A DNA stretch of 16,425 nucleotides, taken from contig JAIRXN010000184.1 in assembly GCA_031268245.1 (NCBI GenBank), forward strand, positions 1 through 16,425. Direction: 5' to 3'. Position numbers and translations under genes: made by a program. Shown one piece after another: positions 6,830 to 14,608 of this stretch; position 1 is the first letter of the stretch; each line of letters starts with the position of its first letter. The notes under the pieces are model-generated. The model was not told the DNA's origin and did not search any database. It worked only from the letters and a program-made list of their open reading frames with translations. The stretch is from Treponema sp. Lineage in GTDB: Bacteria > Spirochaetota > Spirochaetia > Treponematales > Breznakiellaceae.

Positions 6830-7290
6830 GGTATGCGCTCCAAAAGCCGGTCTACCGTTTGCCTGGCCCTTTCCCGCCAGAGGCTTTCATCCTGCATCAG
6901 GGGATCATACCAAAATTCCCCGGCATCCTCCCCCATCCAGGTTTCCCGCCGTTCCCTTTCGGGGATCAGGGAAGGCAGAAAATCCGGTTCCTCCGGCAGA
7001 AAGAGATCCTGGGCCTGAATCAGGGCATCCGGAAAAACATCCGCCATGGATTCAGCCTGTTTGACCGTAGCTTTCCCGGAGGCAAAGGCGAAAACAATCA
7101 GTAAAACTATCAGGAGCAGCGCCGCGGCGCCAAGGCCCAAAAATACAAAACGGTGTTTGCCGTGGATCATCTCTTCAAACGTTTTCAAGGAGAGGTTTTT
7201 ATTCAGAAAAACCGGCGCCTTCCCGGCAAGGTCAAGGACTTTTGAGACCAGGCCCTTCATCCTTTCCGGCAAACCCTGAAAAAACCGCAT
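6826..7290 (-). CDS. Single-span membrane protein of unknown function
   Basis: Not recognised. The 154-residue protein has a basic amphipathic N-terminus (about 1-47), one strong membrane helix (about 48-70, FVFLGLGAAALLLIVLLIVF) and an acidic C-terminal region rich in Trp, Glu and Pro (about 75-154). The positive-inside rule puts the N-terminus in the cytoplasm and the C-terminal 80 residues outside. It overlaps the downstream lipoprotein gene by ATGA, so both are made from one mRNA and may form an envelope complex. The start is uncertain: the ATG at 7290 has no visible Shine-Dalgarno, and a second in-frame ATG at 7260 has a purine-rich GGAAAGG directly against it. Divergent from prfA across 81 bases. 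Confidence 0.75.
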   Translation of the reverse strand: MRFFQGLPERMKGLVSKVLDLAGKAPVFLNKNLSLKTFEEMIHGKHRFVFLGLGAAALLLIVLLIVFAFASGKATVKQAESMADVFPDALIQAQDLFLPEEPDFLPSLIPERERRETWMGEDAGEFWYDPLMQDESLWRERARQTVDRLLERIP

Positions 7291-7371
7291 ATAGTAAGTG
7301 TATCAAAAAAGAAGGAATTTGTCCTCTAGCGGAAAAATGAATTTTTCAGTATTGTATAAGTAGAGGATCTT

Positions 7372-8442
7372 ATGAACGAACGGCTTGCTTCCCTTTTACG
7401 GCGCTATGATGAAGTCAGGGAAGAGATAGAAAATCCCGATCTGGTTAAAGATCAGAAAAAATACCGGGAGATCATGAAAGAATATTCCCATCTCAGTGAA
7501 ATCGCCTCGGCCCAGAGTGAAATTCAGGCAATTGAGGGGCAGTTGAACGATACACGGGATCTGATTCAGGGCGAGAAAGATACCGAAATGCGGGAATTGG
7601 CAAAAGAGGAGCTTAAGGAACTGGAGGGGCGCATCCAGGATTGTGAAGATCGACTCAAATTCCTCCTTATTCCGCGGGATCCTCTGGATGAAAAAAACAT
7701 CATCATGGAAATCCGTGCAGGCACCGGCGGGGAAGAGGCGGCCCTTTTTGCTGCGAATCTTTTCCGCATGTATTCCCGTTTTGCCGAAACAAAGGGCTGG
7801 AAATTCGAAATTATGAATTCCAACGAGACGGAATTGGGCGGCCTCAAGGAAATTGTCTTTTCCATCGCCGGCAACCATGTCTACGAAAATCTCCGCTATG
7901 AAAGCGGCGTTCACCGGGTACAGCGTGTTCCTGCCACCGAAGCATCGGGCCGCATTCATACATCTGCGGTAACCGTGGCGGTTCTCCCCGAGGCGGACGA
8001 AACCGAAATTGACATCAAGCCGGAAGACCTGAGGATCGACGTGATGCGCGCCGGAGGTCCCGGAGGCCAGTGCGTCAACACAACCGACTCGGCAGTCCGG
8101 ATTACCCATCTTCCCTCGGGAATCACAGTCCACTGCCAGGATGAGAAGAGCCAGATAAAGAACAAAGCCAAGGCCATGCGTATACTCCGGGCGCGGGTCT
8201 ATGAAATGGAAGAGGCCAAGGCCGCTTCCGAAAGGGCGGAGGCCCGGAAGAACCAGATTGGCAGCGGGGATCGCTCCGAGCGGATACGTACCTATAACTT
8301 CCCCCAAAACCGCCTCACCGATCACAGGATCAATCTTACTCTCTACAAGCTGGATCTTATCATGCAGGGATATGTTGAAGAGCTCTTCGATGCCCTGAAA
8401 CTCTCCGCCAGGGAAGAACTGTTAAGCGCCACGGCGAGTTAG
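7372..8442 (+). CDS. prfA: Peptide chain release factor 1
   Basis: Recognises UAA and UAG stop codons and triggers hydrolysis of peptidyl-tRNA on the ribosome. The 356-residue length fits RF1. The stop-codon reading tripeptide PAT is at 187-189 in VHRVQRVPATEASGRIHTSA, which marks RF1 rather than RF2 (SPF). The catalytic GGQ is at 231-233 in RAGGPGGQCVNTTDSAVRITH; Gln233 is the residue that PrmC methylates. The basic helix after it (KNKAKAMRILRARVYE) and the terminal GSGDRSERIRTYNFPQNRLTDHR segment, split by normal family spacing, are also present. The start ATG has a good ribosome binding site (AGAGG, 7362-7366). TATAAG at 7355-7360 could be a -10 box but no matching -35 is seen. The stop codon directly abuts the start of prmC. 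Confidence 0.97.
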   Translation: MNERLASLLRRYDEVREEIENPDLVKDQKKYREIMKEYSHLSEIASAQSEIQAIEGQLNDTRDLIQGEKDTEMRELAKEELKELEGRIQDCEDRLKFLLIPRDPLDEKNIIMEIRAGTGGEEAALFAANLFRMYSRFAETKGWKFEIMNSNETELGGLKEIVFSIAGNHVYENLRYESGVHRVQRVPATEASGRIHTSAVTVAVLPEADETEIDIKPEDLRIDVMRAGGPGGQCVNTTDSAVRITHLPSGITVHCQDEKSQIKNKAKAMRILRARVYEMEEAKAASERAEARKNQIGSGDRSERIRTYNFPQNRLTDHRINLTLYKLDLIMQGYVEELFDALKLSAREELLSATAS

Positions 8443-9372
8443 GTGTGCATACGTGAAGCCCTTGCCCAGGCAGCGGCGGAGCTGAAAAAAATTCCCCATA
8501 TTGGCACTCCTTCTCTGGATGCCTCACTCCTCTTGGCGGAAGTGCTGCAAAAAGACCGTGTCTGGCTCATTGCCGAAGCTTCCCGGCCGCTGAATGAAAA
8601 AGATTTGCACAAATTTCAGGCGCTTCTGCGGCGCCGCCGCAACGGAGAAAGTGCTGCCTATATACTGGGCCGCAAAGAATTCCATTCTCTCATGTTTACC
8701 GTAAGCCCCGCAGTACTGGTACCCCGCCCGGACACGGAAACCCTGGTTGAGGCGGCCCTGGAGAACCTGAAGGGGAAAAAATCCCCAACCGTGCTGGATC
8801 TCTGTACCGGTTCAGGCGCCGTGGCCGTGGCCCTGAAAAACGAGGCGCCGGAAATAGAGATCTATGCCTGTGACATTTCCGCCGCCGCCCTGGAAATTGC
8901 CGCGGCCAATACCGCCCGCCTTCTTCCCGAAAAGAGTGTCCGCTTTTTTCAGGCCGACCTTTTCACGCCGCCCCTAAAAACCGAACCGGACATGAAACGA
9001 AACTTGATGCCGCTTCCCGCCGTACCGGAGGAATTGCCCTTCTTTTCACTTATACTTGCAAACCCCCCCTATGTCCCCGCGGCCGAAATTGAAGGACTCT
9101 CTCCGGACGTACAGACCGAACCCCATATCGCCCTTGACGGCGGCCCGGACGGACTTTCCCTGATCCGCAGAATCATACACGAAGCGCCCGGGCATCTTGA
9201 AAACGGCGGCTCACTGCTTCTGGAGGCAGACCCCCGTCAGATGGAAAGCATACGCGCCCTGCTTGTCAGGGAGGGCTATACTGATATACAAACCTATAAG
9301 GATCTTTCGGGTGTCGAAAGGGTAACCGGAGCCAGGCTTACATGTGAACCCGGCGGGAAAAATGGAAACTGA
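8443..9372 (+). CDS. prmC: Release factor glutamine methyltransferase PrmC (HemK)
   Basis: N5-methylates the glutamine of the GGQ motif in release factors, using S-adenosylmethionine; its substrate RF1 is encoded just upstream. The 309-residue protein has the helical N-terminal substrate-binding domain (about 1-90), the SAM-binding motif VLDLCTGSGAVAVAL (117-131), the acidic loop ACDISAAALEIA, and the catalytic NPPY (207-210) in LANPPYVP, followed by the family signature EPHIALDGGPDGLSLIRRII. A somewhat long segment of about 20 residues (PLKTEPDMKRNLMPLPAVPEE) sits between the QADLF strand and NPPY. The start is a GTG at 8443 immediately after the prfA TAG, so translation probably depends on ribosomes finishing prfA. 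The 3' end overlaps the Rel gene. Confidence 0.95.
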   Translation: MCIREALAQAAAELKKIPHIGTPSLDASLLLAEVLQKDRVWLIAEASRPLNEKDLHKFQALLRRRRNGESAAYILGRKEFHSLMFTVSPAVLVPRPDTETLVEAALENLKGKKSPTVLDLCTGSGAVAVALKNEAPEIEIYACDISAAALEIAAANTARLLPEKSVRFFQADLFTPPLKTEPDMKRNLMPLPAVPEELPFFSLILANPPYVPAAEIEGLSPDVQTEPHIALDGGPDGLSLIRRIIHEAPGHLENGGSLLLEADPRQMESIRALLVREGYTDIQTYKDLSGVERVTGARLTCEPGGKNGN

Positions 9373-11389
9373 TATTTCGGAATTGAACGAACTCATAAAG
9401 AACTTTTCGGAACAGGATCAGGAAAACATCCGCAAACTCTTTCCCCGTTCCGGCATTGAGTCCCCGGCTCTTATCCTCCTCAGGCTCGGCCTTGACGCCG
9501 AAACGGTCATGTCGGCTTTACTTCTGGATGGAAAGGAGCCGGAACTCTACGGGGCAGGGGTTGCGCGGCTTGTGGAAGAGGTTCGGAAAATCGGCGATGT
9601 CTCCGCCACAAACAAAACCATCCAGGAAGCGGAACATGTCCGCAAGATGCTCTTCGCCATGGCAAGCGATATAAGGGTGATCATCATAAAACTTGCCGAA
9701 CGGCTTGCAAAACTTCAAGACATAGAAACTTTCCCGGAAACGGAGCGGAAGGGGCTTGCCCAGGAATGCCTTGACGTCTATGCCCCCCTGGCAGACCGGC
9801 TCGGTATATCCTGGCTCAAGGATCAGCTTGAAGACTTTTCCCTCAAGCAGATCAACCGGGATGCGTATAACCAGATAAAAACCATCGTCTCCGAAAAGCG
9901 GGATGAACGGAACCAGTTTCTCGAAAAAGTTCAGGATGATATAAAACGGGAAGCGAAAAATGCCCGTATCAATACGGAAGTTTCCAGCCGCGCAAAGCAC
10001 TTCTACTCGATCTACCAGAAAATGAGAAAACGGAACAAGTCCGCCGGAGACCTCTTTGACCTTTTCGGCATCCGCCTGCTCTGCGACAGCGTGGAAAACT
10101 GCTATAATCTTCTGGGACTCGTCCACCGCCTCTGGAAACCGCTGGAAGGCCGCTTCAAAGACTACATCGCCATGCCGAAATCAAACGGCTACCAAAGCCT
10201 CCACACCACAGTAATCGTACCATGGAACACTTCCATCGGCAATGTTTTCGGCAGCAATACTGCCGGTAGTAACCCTGCCGGCGGCAGTTCCGATCAAGGA
10301 GAAGGCAGAATTCTGGAGATCCAGATCCGCAGCTTCGGTATGCACCATGTTGCGGAAAACGGCATCGCCAGCCACTGGCTCTACAAGAAAGGCGTCTCCA
10401 GCGAAACCGTGCGTCCCGTTGACATTTCCATTGTAAACCGCCTCAAAGACTGGAAACAGGATTCGGGGGATTTCAATGCGGAAAATTTCTGGGAAGAGAT
10501 CAAGCAGGAAATCCTTAAAGATTCGATCTATGTTTTTACCCCAATGGGAAAGGTGATAGAACTTCCATCGGGCTCAAGTCCCATTGATTTTGCCTATGCC
10601 ATACATACCGCAGTGGGTGAACATTGCTCGGGAGCCAAGTCAAACGGAGCGATAATCCCCCTCGGTTCGGAACTGAAAAACACCCAGGTAGTAGAGATAC
10701 TCACCTCTCCCTCCGCCCATCCCCACCTCAACTGGCTCAGGCTGGTCAAAACATCAAAGGCCCGCAGCAAAATCCGTACATGGCTTGAGCAGAACGATGA
10801 TTCGATCATCATCGACAGGAATGTGGTTGCAAAAAAGAAAAACACCGCAGCCAAAACCGCCCCCGAACCGGAACCAAGGACCCCGCATGAAACCCAGCCC
10901 GTACAAAGAGTGCTGCAGCCCGACGGCAGTGCAGGCATCCTCCAGGTGCGGCTGGAATCCGATCCCAACCCCCGGCAGAAAAATATGATGATCCGCTTTG
11001 CGCAGTGCTGCCGCCCGGTCATCGGGGATGCTATCATCGGCTATGTATCACGGGGCCGGGGCATCATCATCCACCGGAAGAATTGCAGCAACATTGCCAA
11101 CATCCCCGACTTCGAAGAACGCAAGATTGAAACCCAGTGGGAAAACACACAGGCCCTGGTCAAACGCTTCAAGATTGAGGCAAAAATGTCGGCCGGCCTC
11201 TTTTCGGAGATCGAAGGAGCGGTACGCAAACGACAGGGCCACCTCATCGAAGGCCGCCTCGAAGAAACCGCCCCCAACCGCCTGACCGGTTTTTTTACCG
11301 TGCAGATCGAAGACGCCGCCGATCTCAAGGCAGTAATGAAAAACATCCGCGGCATCCCCGCCGTCTACAGCATTCAGAATTTGACTTAA
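9362..11389 (+). CDS. relA: Long RelA/SpoT-family (p)ppGpp synthetase with degenerate hydrolase domain
   Basis: Makes the alarmone (p)ppGpp from ATP and GDP or GTP during starvation. Domains in order: a shortened, degenerate HD hydrolase region (about 20-135); the synthetase (about 195-340) with RAKHFYSIYQKM, LFDLFGIR, RFKDYIAMPKSNGYQSLHT (264 on) and LEIQIRS (Glu319); TGS (about 385-450, VFTPMGKVIELPSG); the Cys-Cys zinc-finger-type region FAQCCRPVIGDAIIGY (546 on); and a C-terminal ACT-like domain. The synthetase keeps all core residues and the RXKD motif (264-267). In the hydrolase region the expected HD is Leu55-Asp56, the usual RLHN is RLAK (114-117), the Asp of LADR is Glu113, and the N-terminal HP motif is absent. 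About 25 low-complexity residues are inserted between HTTV and EIQIR. Start: ATG at 9362, with GGCGGG five bases before; a GTG at 9344 is the alternative. It overlaps the prmC end by 11 bases. Confidence 0.93.
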   Translation: METDISELNELIKNFSEQDQENIRKLFPRSGIESPALILLRLGLDAETVMSALLLDGKEPELYGAGVARLVEEVRKIGDVSATNKTIQEAEHVRKMLFAMASDIRVIIIKLAERLAKLQDIETFPETERKGLAQECLDVYAPLADRLGISWLKDQLEDFSLKQINRDAYNQIKTIVSEKRDERNQFLEKVQDDIKREAKNARINTEVSSRAKHFYSIYQKMRKRNKSAGDLFDLFGIRLLCDSVENCYNLLGLVHRLWKPLEGRFKDYIAMPKSNGYQSLHTTVIVPWNTSIGNVFGSNTAGSNPAGGSSDQGEGRILEIQIRSFGMHHVAENGIASHWLYKKGVSSETVRPVDISIVNRLKDWKQDSGDFNAENFWEEIKQEILKDSIYVFTPMGKVIELPSGSSPIDFAYAIHTAVGEHCSGAKSNGAIIPLGSELKNTQVVEILTSPSAHPHLNWLRLVKTSKARSKIRTWLEQNDDSIIIDRNVVAKKKNTAAKTAPEPEPRTPHETQPVQRVLQPDGSAGILQVRLESDPNPRQKNMMIRFAQCCRPVIGDAIIGYVSRGRGIIIHRKNCSNIANIPDFEERKIETQWENTQALVKRFKIEAKMSAGLFSEIEGAVRKRQGHLIEGRLEETAPNRLTGFFTVQIEDAADLKAVMKNIRGIPAVYSIQNLT

Positions 11390-11419
11390 GGATCTGCACA
11401 GAAATAAAATGCGCTGTTT

Positions 11420-11644
11420 TTAGGTAGCGGCTGCTTCGGCGGGTTTCTCCACGGCGGCAATTACCGGCAGACTCTTCTTGCCGTGCTTTACCGCGGCCCT
11501 GCAGGTCTTACAGATCTTAATCTTCACTCCGCCGGAATCCTGTTCATAGAGAATCTTTACATTGGTTCTTTTGCAAACCGGGCATTCTCCCCGGCCATGG
11601 AAAGCCAGTTCCCGGATACCTTTTCCCCTGTGCGCTTTTGACAT
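11420..11644 (-). CDS. Small zinc-ribbon protein downstream of rplQ
   Basis: Not recognised by name. A 74-residue basic protein with two CxxC pairs, Cys21/Cys24 (ECPVCKRT) and Cys45/Cys48 (ICKTCRAAVKHGKK), spaced like a four-cysteine zinc ribbon. The N-terminus is basic and Gly-rich (SKAHRGKGIRELAFHGRGE), and the last 14 residues are Ala/Glu-rich. It starts 9 bases after the rplQ stop, with a strong ribosome binding site (AAGGGGAAG), so it is the last gene of the ribosomal operon. Small size, charge, zinc ribbon and location suggest binding to rRNA, the ribosome or RNA polymerase; this is inference only. It is convergent with the Rel gene across 30 bases that hold no clear terminator. Confidence 0.85.
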   Translation of the reverse strand: MSKAHRGKGIRELAFHGRGECPVCKRTNVKILYEQDSGGVKIKICKTCRAAVKHGKKSLPVIAAVEKPAEAAAT

Positions 11645-11653
11645 AGCTTCCCC

Positions 11654-12115
11654 TTACCCCGCAGCCTTTACTTTGGCTTTATCAGATTTCGTTTTGCTCT
11701 TCTTTTCTGGCTTATCGGCTTTCTTTTCCTTCTTGCCCGGCTTGTCACCGGTGTCAAGCTTGTAATCCACCAATTCAAGGATCACCACTTCTGCGGCGTC
11801 TCCGTAACGTTCACCCAGTTTGATGATCCGGGTATAGCCGCCCTGCCTTTCCTGCATCCTCTTGGCAATATCATTAAAAAGTTTTGCAACGATCCCTTCA
11901 TCAAAAAGCCGGGCAGAAACAATACGCCGGTTATGAACCGAATCCACTTTTGCCCTGGTAATAAGTTTTTCTGCGGCCCGCCGGATCTCCAAAGCCTTGG
12001 CCTTGGTAGTCCGTATCCGTTCATGCCGGAAGAGGCTCGTCACCATGCTGCGTTTCAATGCCTTTCTGTGGGCCTGATCCCTGTCGAGGGGATTAAAGCC
12101 GTTTCTATGCTTCAT
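11654..12115 (-). CDS. rplQ: 50S ribosomal protein L17
   Basis: Large-subunit ribosomal protein near the exit tunnel. The opening MKHRNGFNPLDRDQAHRKAL, the segment MVTSLFRHERIRTTKAKALEIRR and YTRIIKLGERYGDAAEVVILELV are classical L17. The body ends near residue 118; a further 35 or so residues form a Lys-rich, low-complexity tail (GKKEKKADKPEKKSKTK) absent from the shortest L17 proteins. The ATG overlaps the rpoA stop by 11 bases, and AAGGAAG inside the rpoA end serves as ribosome binding site, so L17 is translationally coupled to RpoA. Confidence 0.97.
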   Translation of the reverse strand: MKHRNGFNPLDRDQAHRKALKRSMVTSLFRHERIRTTKAKALEIRRAAEKLITRAKVDSVHNRRIVSARLFDEGIVAKLFNDIAKRMQERQGGYTRIIKLGERYGDAAEVVILELVDYKLDTGDKPGKKEKKADKPEKKSKTKSDKAKVKAAG

Positions 12116-13160
12116 CTTCTACTTCCTTTTGGGGCGTACTCTTGACTACATTCCGCAGAGCGCTGTAATCGGTTATCCCCAAACCTAAATTCCACTCCAG
12201 CAGTTTCTCCTTTATCTCCTGAAGGGATTTCTTGCCAAAATTACGGGTTTTTGCAATATCATCCTCGGTTTTCCGTGTAAGTTCGCCGATGGTTTTTATG
12301 TTTGCATTCTTGAGACAGTTGGAAGAGCGGACTGAAAGCTCCAGTTCTTCCACCGGCATGTTAAGAATCCGGCGGATGGTTTCATCCATATCCTCATTGC
12401 CGTCATCTTCGGCGTACTCATTTTCCTTGAAGTTGATAAATACCAGGAAATGATCTTTTGCAATCTTTGCAGCCTCCGCCAGTGCGTCATCGGGTCTTAC
12501 CGTGCCGTCTGTCCACACCTCAAGCACCAGTTTGTCATAATCGCTCCTCTGGCCTACCCGGGTAGGCTCCACGGCAAACTTCACCTTCTTTACCGGAGAA
12601 AAGATGGCGTCCATTGGGATGGTGTTAAGCTCTTCGATATACTTTTCATTTGACTCCGAAGGAACATAACCGCGGCCCAGATCTATCTGAACCTCAAAAT
12701 CCAATTTTGCGTTATCCATCAGAGTCATGATGTGCTGACCGGTACTAAAAACTTCTACCTGGCCCGGCTTTGCAAAATCGTCGCTCTTTAGTTCACGCTT
12801 GCCTGACCATTCGTACATTACGGTGAGTTGATCCTGATCCTCGGCAAGCTTGAGCCGTATCTTCTTCAAATTATTGATAACTTCAAGTGTGTCTTCCACG
12901 ATATTGGGAATGGTTTCAAACTCACTGGAGATATTGTGAGCATTCCCGTCTGCATCATAGGAAGTTATCTTAATTCCTGTGATTGCATAACCCTGGATTG
13001 AAGAAAGAAGAACCCTGCGCAGTGTATTGCCTATTGTTGTGCCGTATCCCGGTTCAAAGGGAGCGGCAAAAAATTTACAGTAGTTCGGTTTTAATTCACT
13101 ATGGTTGAATGTAATGCCGCCTGGGCGCTTAAATCCTTTCAGGAGGTTCTTACGGGCCAT
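12105..13160 (-). CDS. rpoA: DNA-directed RNA polymerase subunit alpha
   Basis: Alpha subunit; its N-terminal domain dimerises to nucleate core assembly and its C-terminal domain contacts UP elements and activators. The N-terminal domain (about 1-240) has the typical FEPGYGTTIGNTLRRVLLSS and the late GQRSDYDKLVLEVWTDGTV segment. An acidic linker (ENEYAEDDGNEDMDE) leads to the C-terminal domain, where VRSSNCLK and FGKKSLQEIKEKL keep the Arg, Asn, Cys and Lys residues known from E. coli to touch UP-element DNA. At 351 residues it is slightly longer than the E. coli protein. A strong ribosome binding site (AAGAAGGAG) precedes the ATG. Follows rpsD by 16 bases and overlaps rplQ. Confidence 0.98.
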   Translation of the reverse strand: MARKNLLKGFKRPGGITFNHSELKPNYCKFFAAPFEPGYGTTIGNTLRRVLLSSIQGYAITGIKITSYDADGNAHNISSEFETIPNIVEDTLEVINNLKKIRLKLAEDQDQLTVMYEWSGKRELKSDDFAKPGQVEVFSTGQHIMTLMDNAKLDFEVQIDLGRGYVPSESNEKYIEELNTIPMDAIFSPVKKVKFAVEPTRVGQRSDYDKLVLEVWTDGTVRPDDALAEAAKIAKDHFLVFINFKENEYAEDDGNEDMDETIRRILNMPVEELELSVRSSNCLKNANIKTIGELTRKTEDDIAKTRNFGKKSLQEIKEKLLEWNLGLGITDYSALRNVVKSTPQKEVEDEA

Positions 13161-13176
13161 GAATACTCCTTCTTAA

Positions 13177-13812
13177 TTATTTAGAGTAGAACTCAACGAT
13201 CATCTGTTCCTTAATATCCGCCAAATCTGTAATATCACTGCGGCGCGGAGAAACAAGGAACTTCCCTTTCATGCCGTCAGGATCAAGCTGAAGCCAGGGC
13301 ATGACCCCGGACTTGCCGAATTCCTTGAGTGCATCTTTAATTATCACCATGTTTTTGCTCTTCCCGGCAATGGCGATCTCATCCTCGGGCCGTACCAGAT
13401 AGGATGGTATCGTTATCCGCCTGCCGTTTACCGACACATGACCATGAAGAACGAGCTGCCTGGCCTGACTCCTGCTGGATGCAAAACGGAGACGGTAGAC
13501 CACATTATCAAGCCGCTTTTCCAGCATTACAAACAAATTTTCACCGGTAATGCCGGTCATCCGGAGCGCCCGTTCAAAGAAAAGACTGAACTGTTTTTCC
13601 TGCATACCGTAGATCCTCCGAAGCTTCTGCTTCTCGCGGAGCTGCGTACCGTAATCGGAACGCTTGCCTGCCCGTCCTTTAGGATCTTTCCCCGGCGCGG
13701 GGCGTTTCTTGTTGATGGGGCACTTATCGCTCTTGCAGCGATTCCCTTTCAGCATCAACTTTTTCTGCTCAGCCCGGCATAAACGGCAAACCGGTCCGGT
13801 ATAACGTGCCAT
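13177..13812 (-). CDS. rpsD: 30S ribosomal protein S4, zinc-binding form
   Basis: Primary 16S rRNA-binding protein that nucleates 30S assembly and, in some bacteria, represses its own operon by binding the mRNA. 211 residues. The N-terminus carries Cys9, Cys12, Cys26 and Cys31 (PVCRLC then RCKSDKC), the same pattern as the zinc site of the Thermus S4 structure, so this is the zinc-containing type. The S4 RNA-binding domain (LDNVVYRLRFASSRSQARQL and HGHVSVNGRRI) is complete. Strong AAGGGGAG ribosome binding site. It sits between rpsK and rpoA as in many alpha operons. Confidence 0.98.
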   Translation of the reverse strand: MARYTGPVCRLCRAEQKKLMLKGNRCKSDKCPINKKRPAPGKDPKGRAGKRSDYGTQLREKQKLRRIYGMQEKQFSLFFERALRMTGITGENLFVMLEKRLDNVVYRLRFASSRSQARQLVLHGHVSVNGRRITIPSYLVRPEDEIAIAGKSKNMVIIKDALKEFGKSGVMPWLQLDPDGMKGKFLVSPRRSDITDLADIKEQMIVEFYSK

Positions 13813-13843
13813 ATATTCATTCTCCCCTTACTGTACAATGCCG

Positions 13844-14227
13844 CTATATGCGGCGGGTTTTCCGCGGCCTGCAGCCGTTATGGGGTATCGGAGTTACGTC
13901 GTTTATTGACTTTACCTTGATACCCAGAGCGCCCAGTTGGCGGATAGCCGACTCGCGGCCAATGCCGGGCCCTTTAACATACACATGAACTTCCCGCAGC
14001 CCCACCTGCATAGCCTTCTGCGCCGCGGTTTCGGTAACCGACTGTGCCGCAAAGGGCGTCGATTTCTTGGCTCCGCGGAAACTGAGCTGGCCGGAACTGG
14101 CCCAGGAAACAGCGTTCCCCATAAGATCGGTGATGGTTACAATCGTATTATTGAAGGTTGCCTGAATATACACGTTTCCTTCATAAACAGACTTTTTTTC
14201 CTTGCGTTTCTTCGTATTACCAGCCAC
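13844..14227 (-). CDS. rpsK: 30S ribosomal protein S11
   Basis: Small-subunit platform protein that contacts mRNA near the E site. 127 residues, ending in the typical basic NGCRPRKTRRI. Family blocks include VYIQATFNNTIVTITDLMGN, SWASSGQLSFRGAKKSTPFA and VKGPGIGRESAIRQL. The start codon is GTG at 14227, nine bases after the rpsM stop, with AGGGGGAA as ribosome binding site. The internal segment SINDVTPIPHNGCRP is the conserved C-terminal motif. Confidence 0.97.
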   Translation of the reverse strand: MAGNTKKRKEKKSVYEGNVYIQATFNNTIVTITDLMGNAVSWASSGQLSFRGAKKSTPFAAQSVTETAAQKAMQVGLREVHVYVKGPGIGRESAIRQLGALGIKVKSINDVTPIPHNGCRPRKTRRI

Positions 14228-14236
14228 GTATTCCCC

Positions 14237-14602
14237 CTACTTCTTCTTCCCGGCTACCGTCTTCTTCTTGCCCTTCCGGGTACGGGCGTTGGTTCTGGTT
14301 CGCTGCCCCCTGAGAGGCAGACCCTTGCGGTGCCTGAGCCCCCGGTAACAGCCAATATCCATGAGCCGCTTGATATTCAGGGCAATTTCGGTACGAAGCC
14401 GGCCTTCAACCTTGTAATCCCCTTCGATAATATTCCGCAGTTCATTAAGTTCTTCCTGTGAAAGATCGTTGATCAACCTCAGCGGATCAATCTTTGTCTT
14501 TGCGCAGATCTCATCGGCGCTGGATCTGCCAATCCCATAAATATAGGTCAAGGCTATATTTACATGCTTATTCGGAAGGTCAATTCCTACAAGACGAGCC
14601 AT
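14237..14602 (-). CDS. rpsM: 30S ribosomal protein S13
   Basis: Head protein of the small subunit that forms bridges to the large subunit and touches P-site tRNA with its basic tail. 121 residues, starting MARLVGIDLPNKHVNIALTY, with the helix-two-turn-helix segment YGIGRSSADEIC, LRGQRTRTNARTRKGKKKTV and a Lys-rich C-terminus. It begins 6 bases after the rpmJ stop. Confidence 0.97.
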   Translation of the reverse strand: MARLVGIDLPNKHVNIALTYIYGIGRSSADEICAKTKIDPLRLINDLSQEELNELRNIIEGDYKVEGRLRTEIALNIKRLMDIGCYRGLRHRKGLPLRGQRTRTNARTRKGKKKTVAGKKK

Positions 14603-14608
14603 ATTCTC

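Noticed and set aside
6171..7064. 297-residue Ser/Gly-rich frame antisense to the lipoprotein and membrane-protein genes
   Set aside because: Its composition is the mirror image of the Pro/Glu/Ala-rich linker on the opposite strand.
8041..8100. Unusual residues around the RF1 GGQ (AGGPGGQC rather than the E. coli-like SGAGGQH)
   Set aside because: GPGGQ variants occur in RF1 of other bacteria; the catalytic GGQ and following NTTDSAVRI are intact, so this is normal variation.
11390..11419. Possible bidirectional terminator between Rel and the zinc-ribbon gene
   Set aside because: Only a 4-bp ACAG/CTGT pairing before T5 can be drawn across a long loop, too weak to support a terminator.
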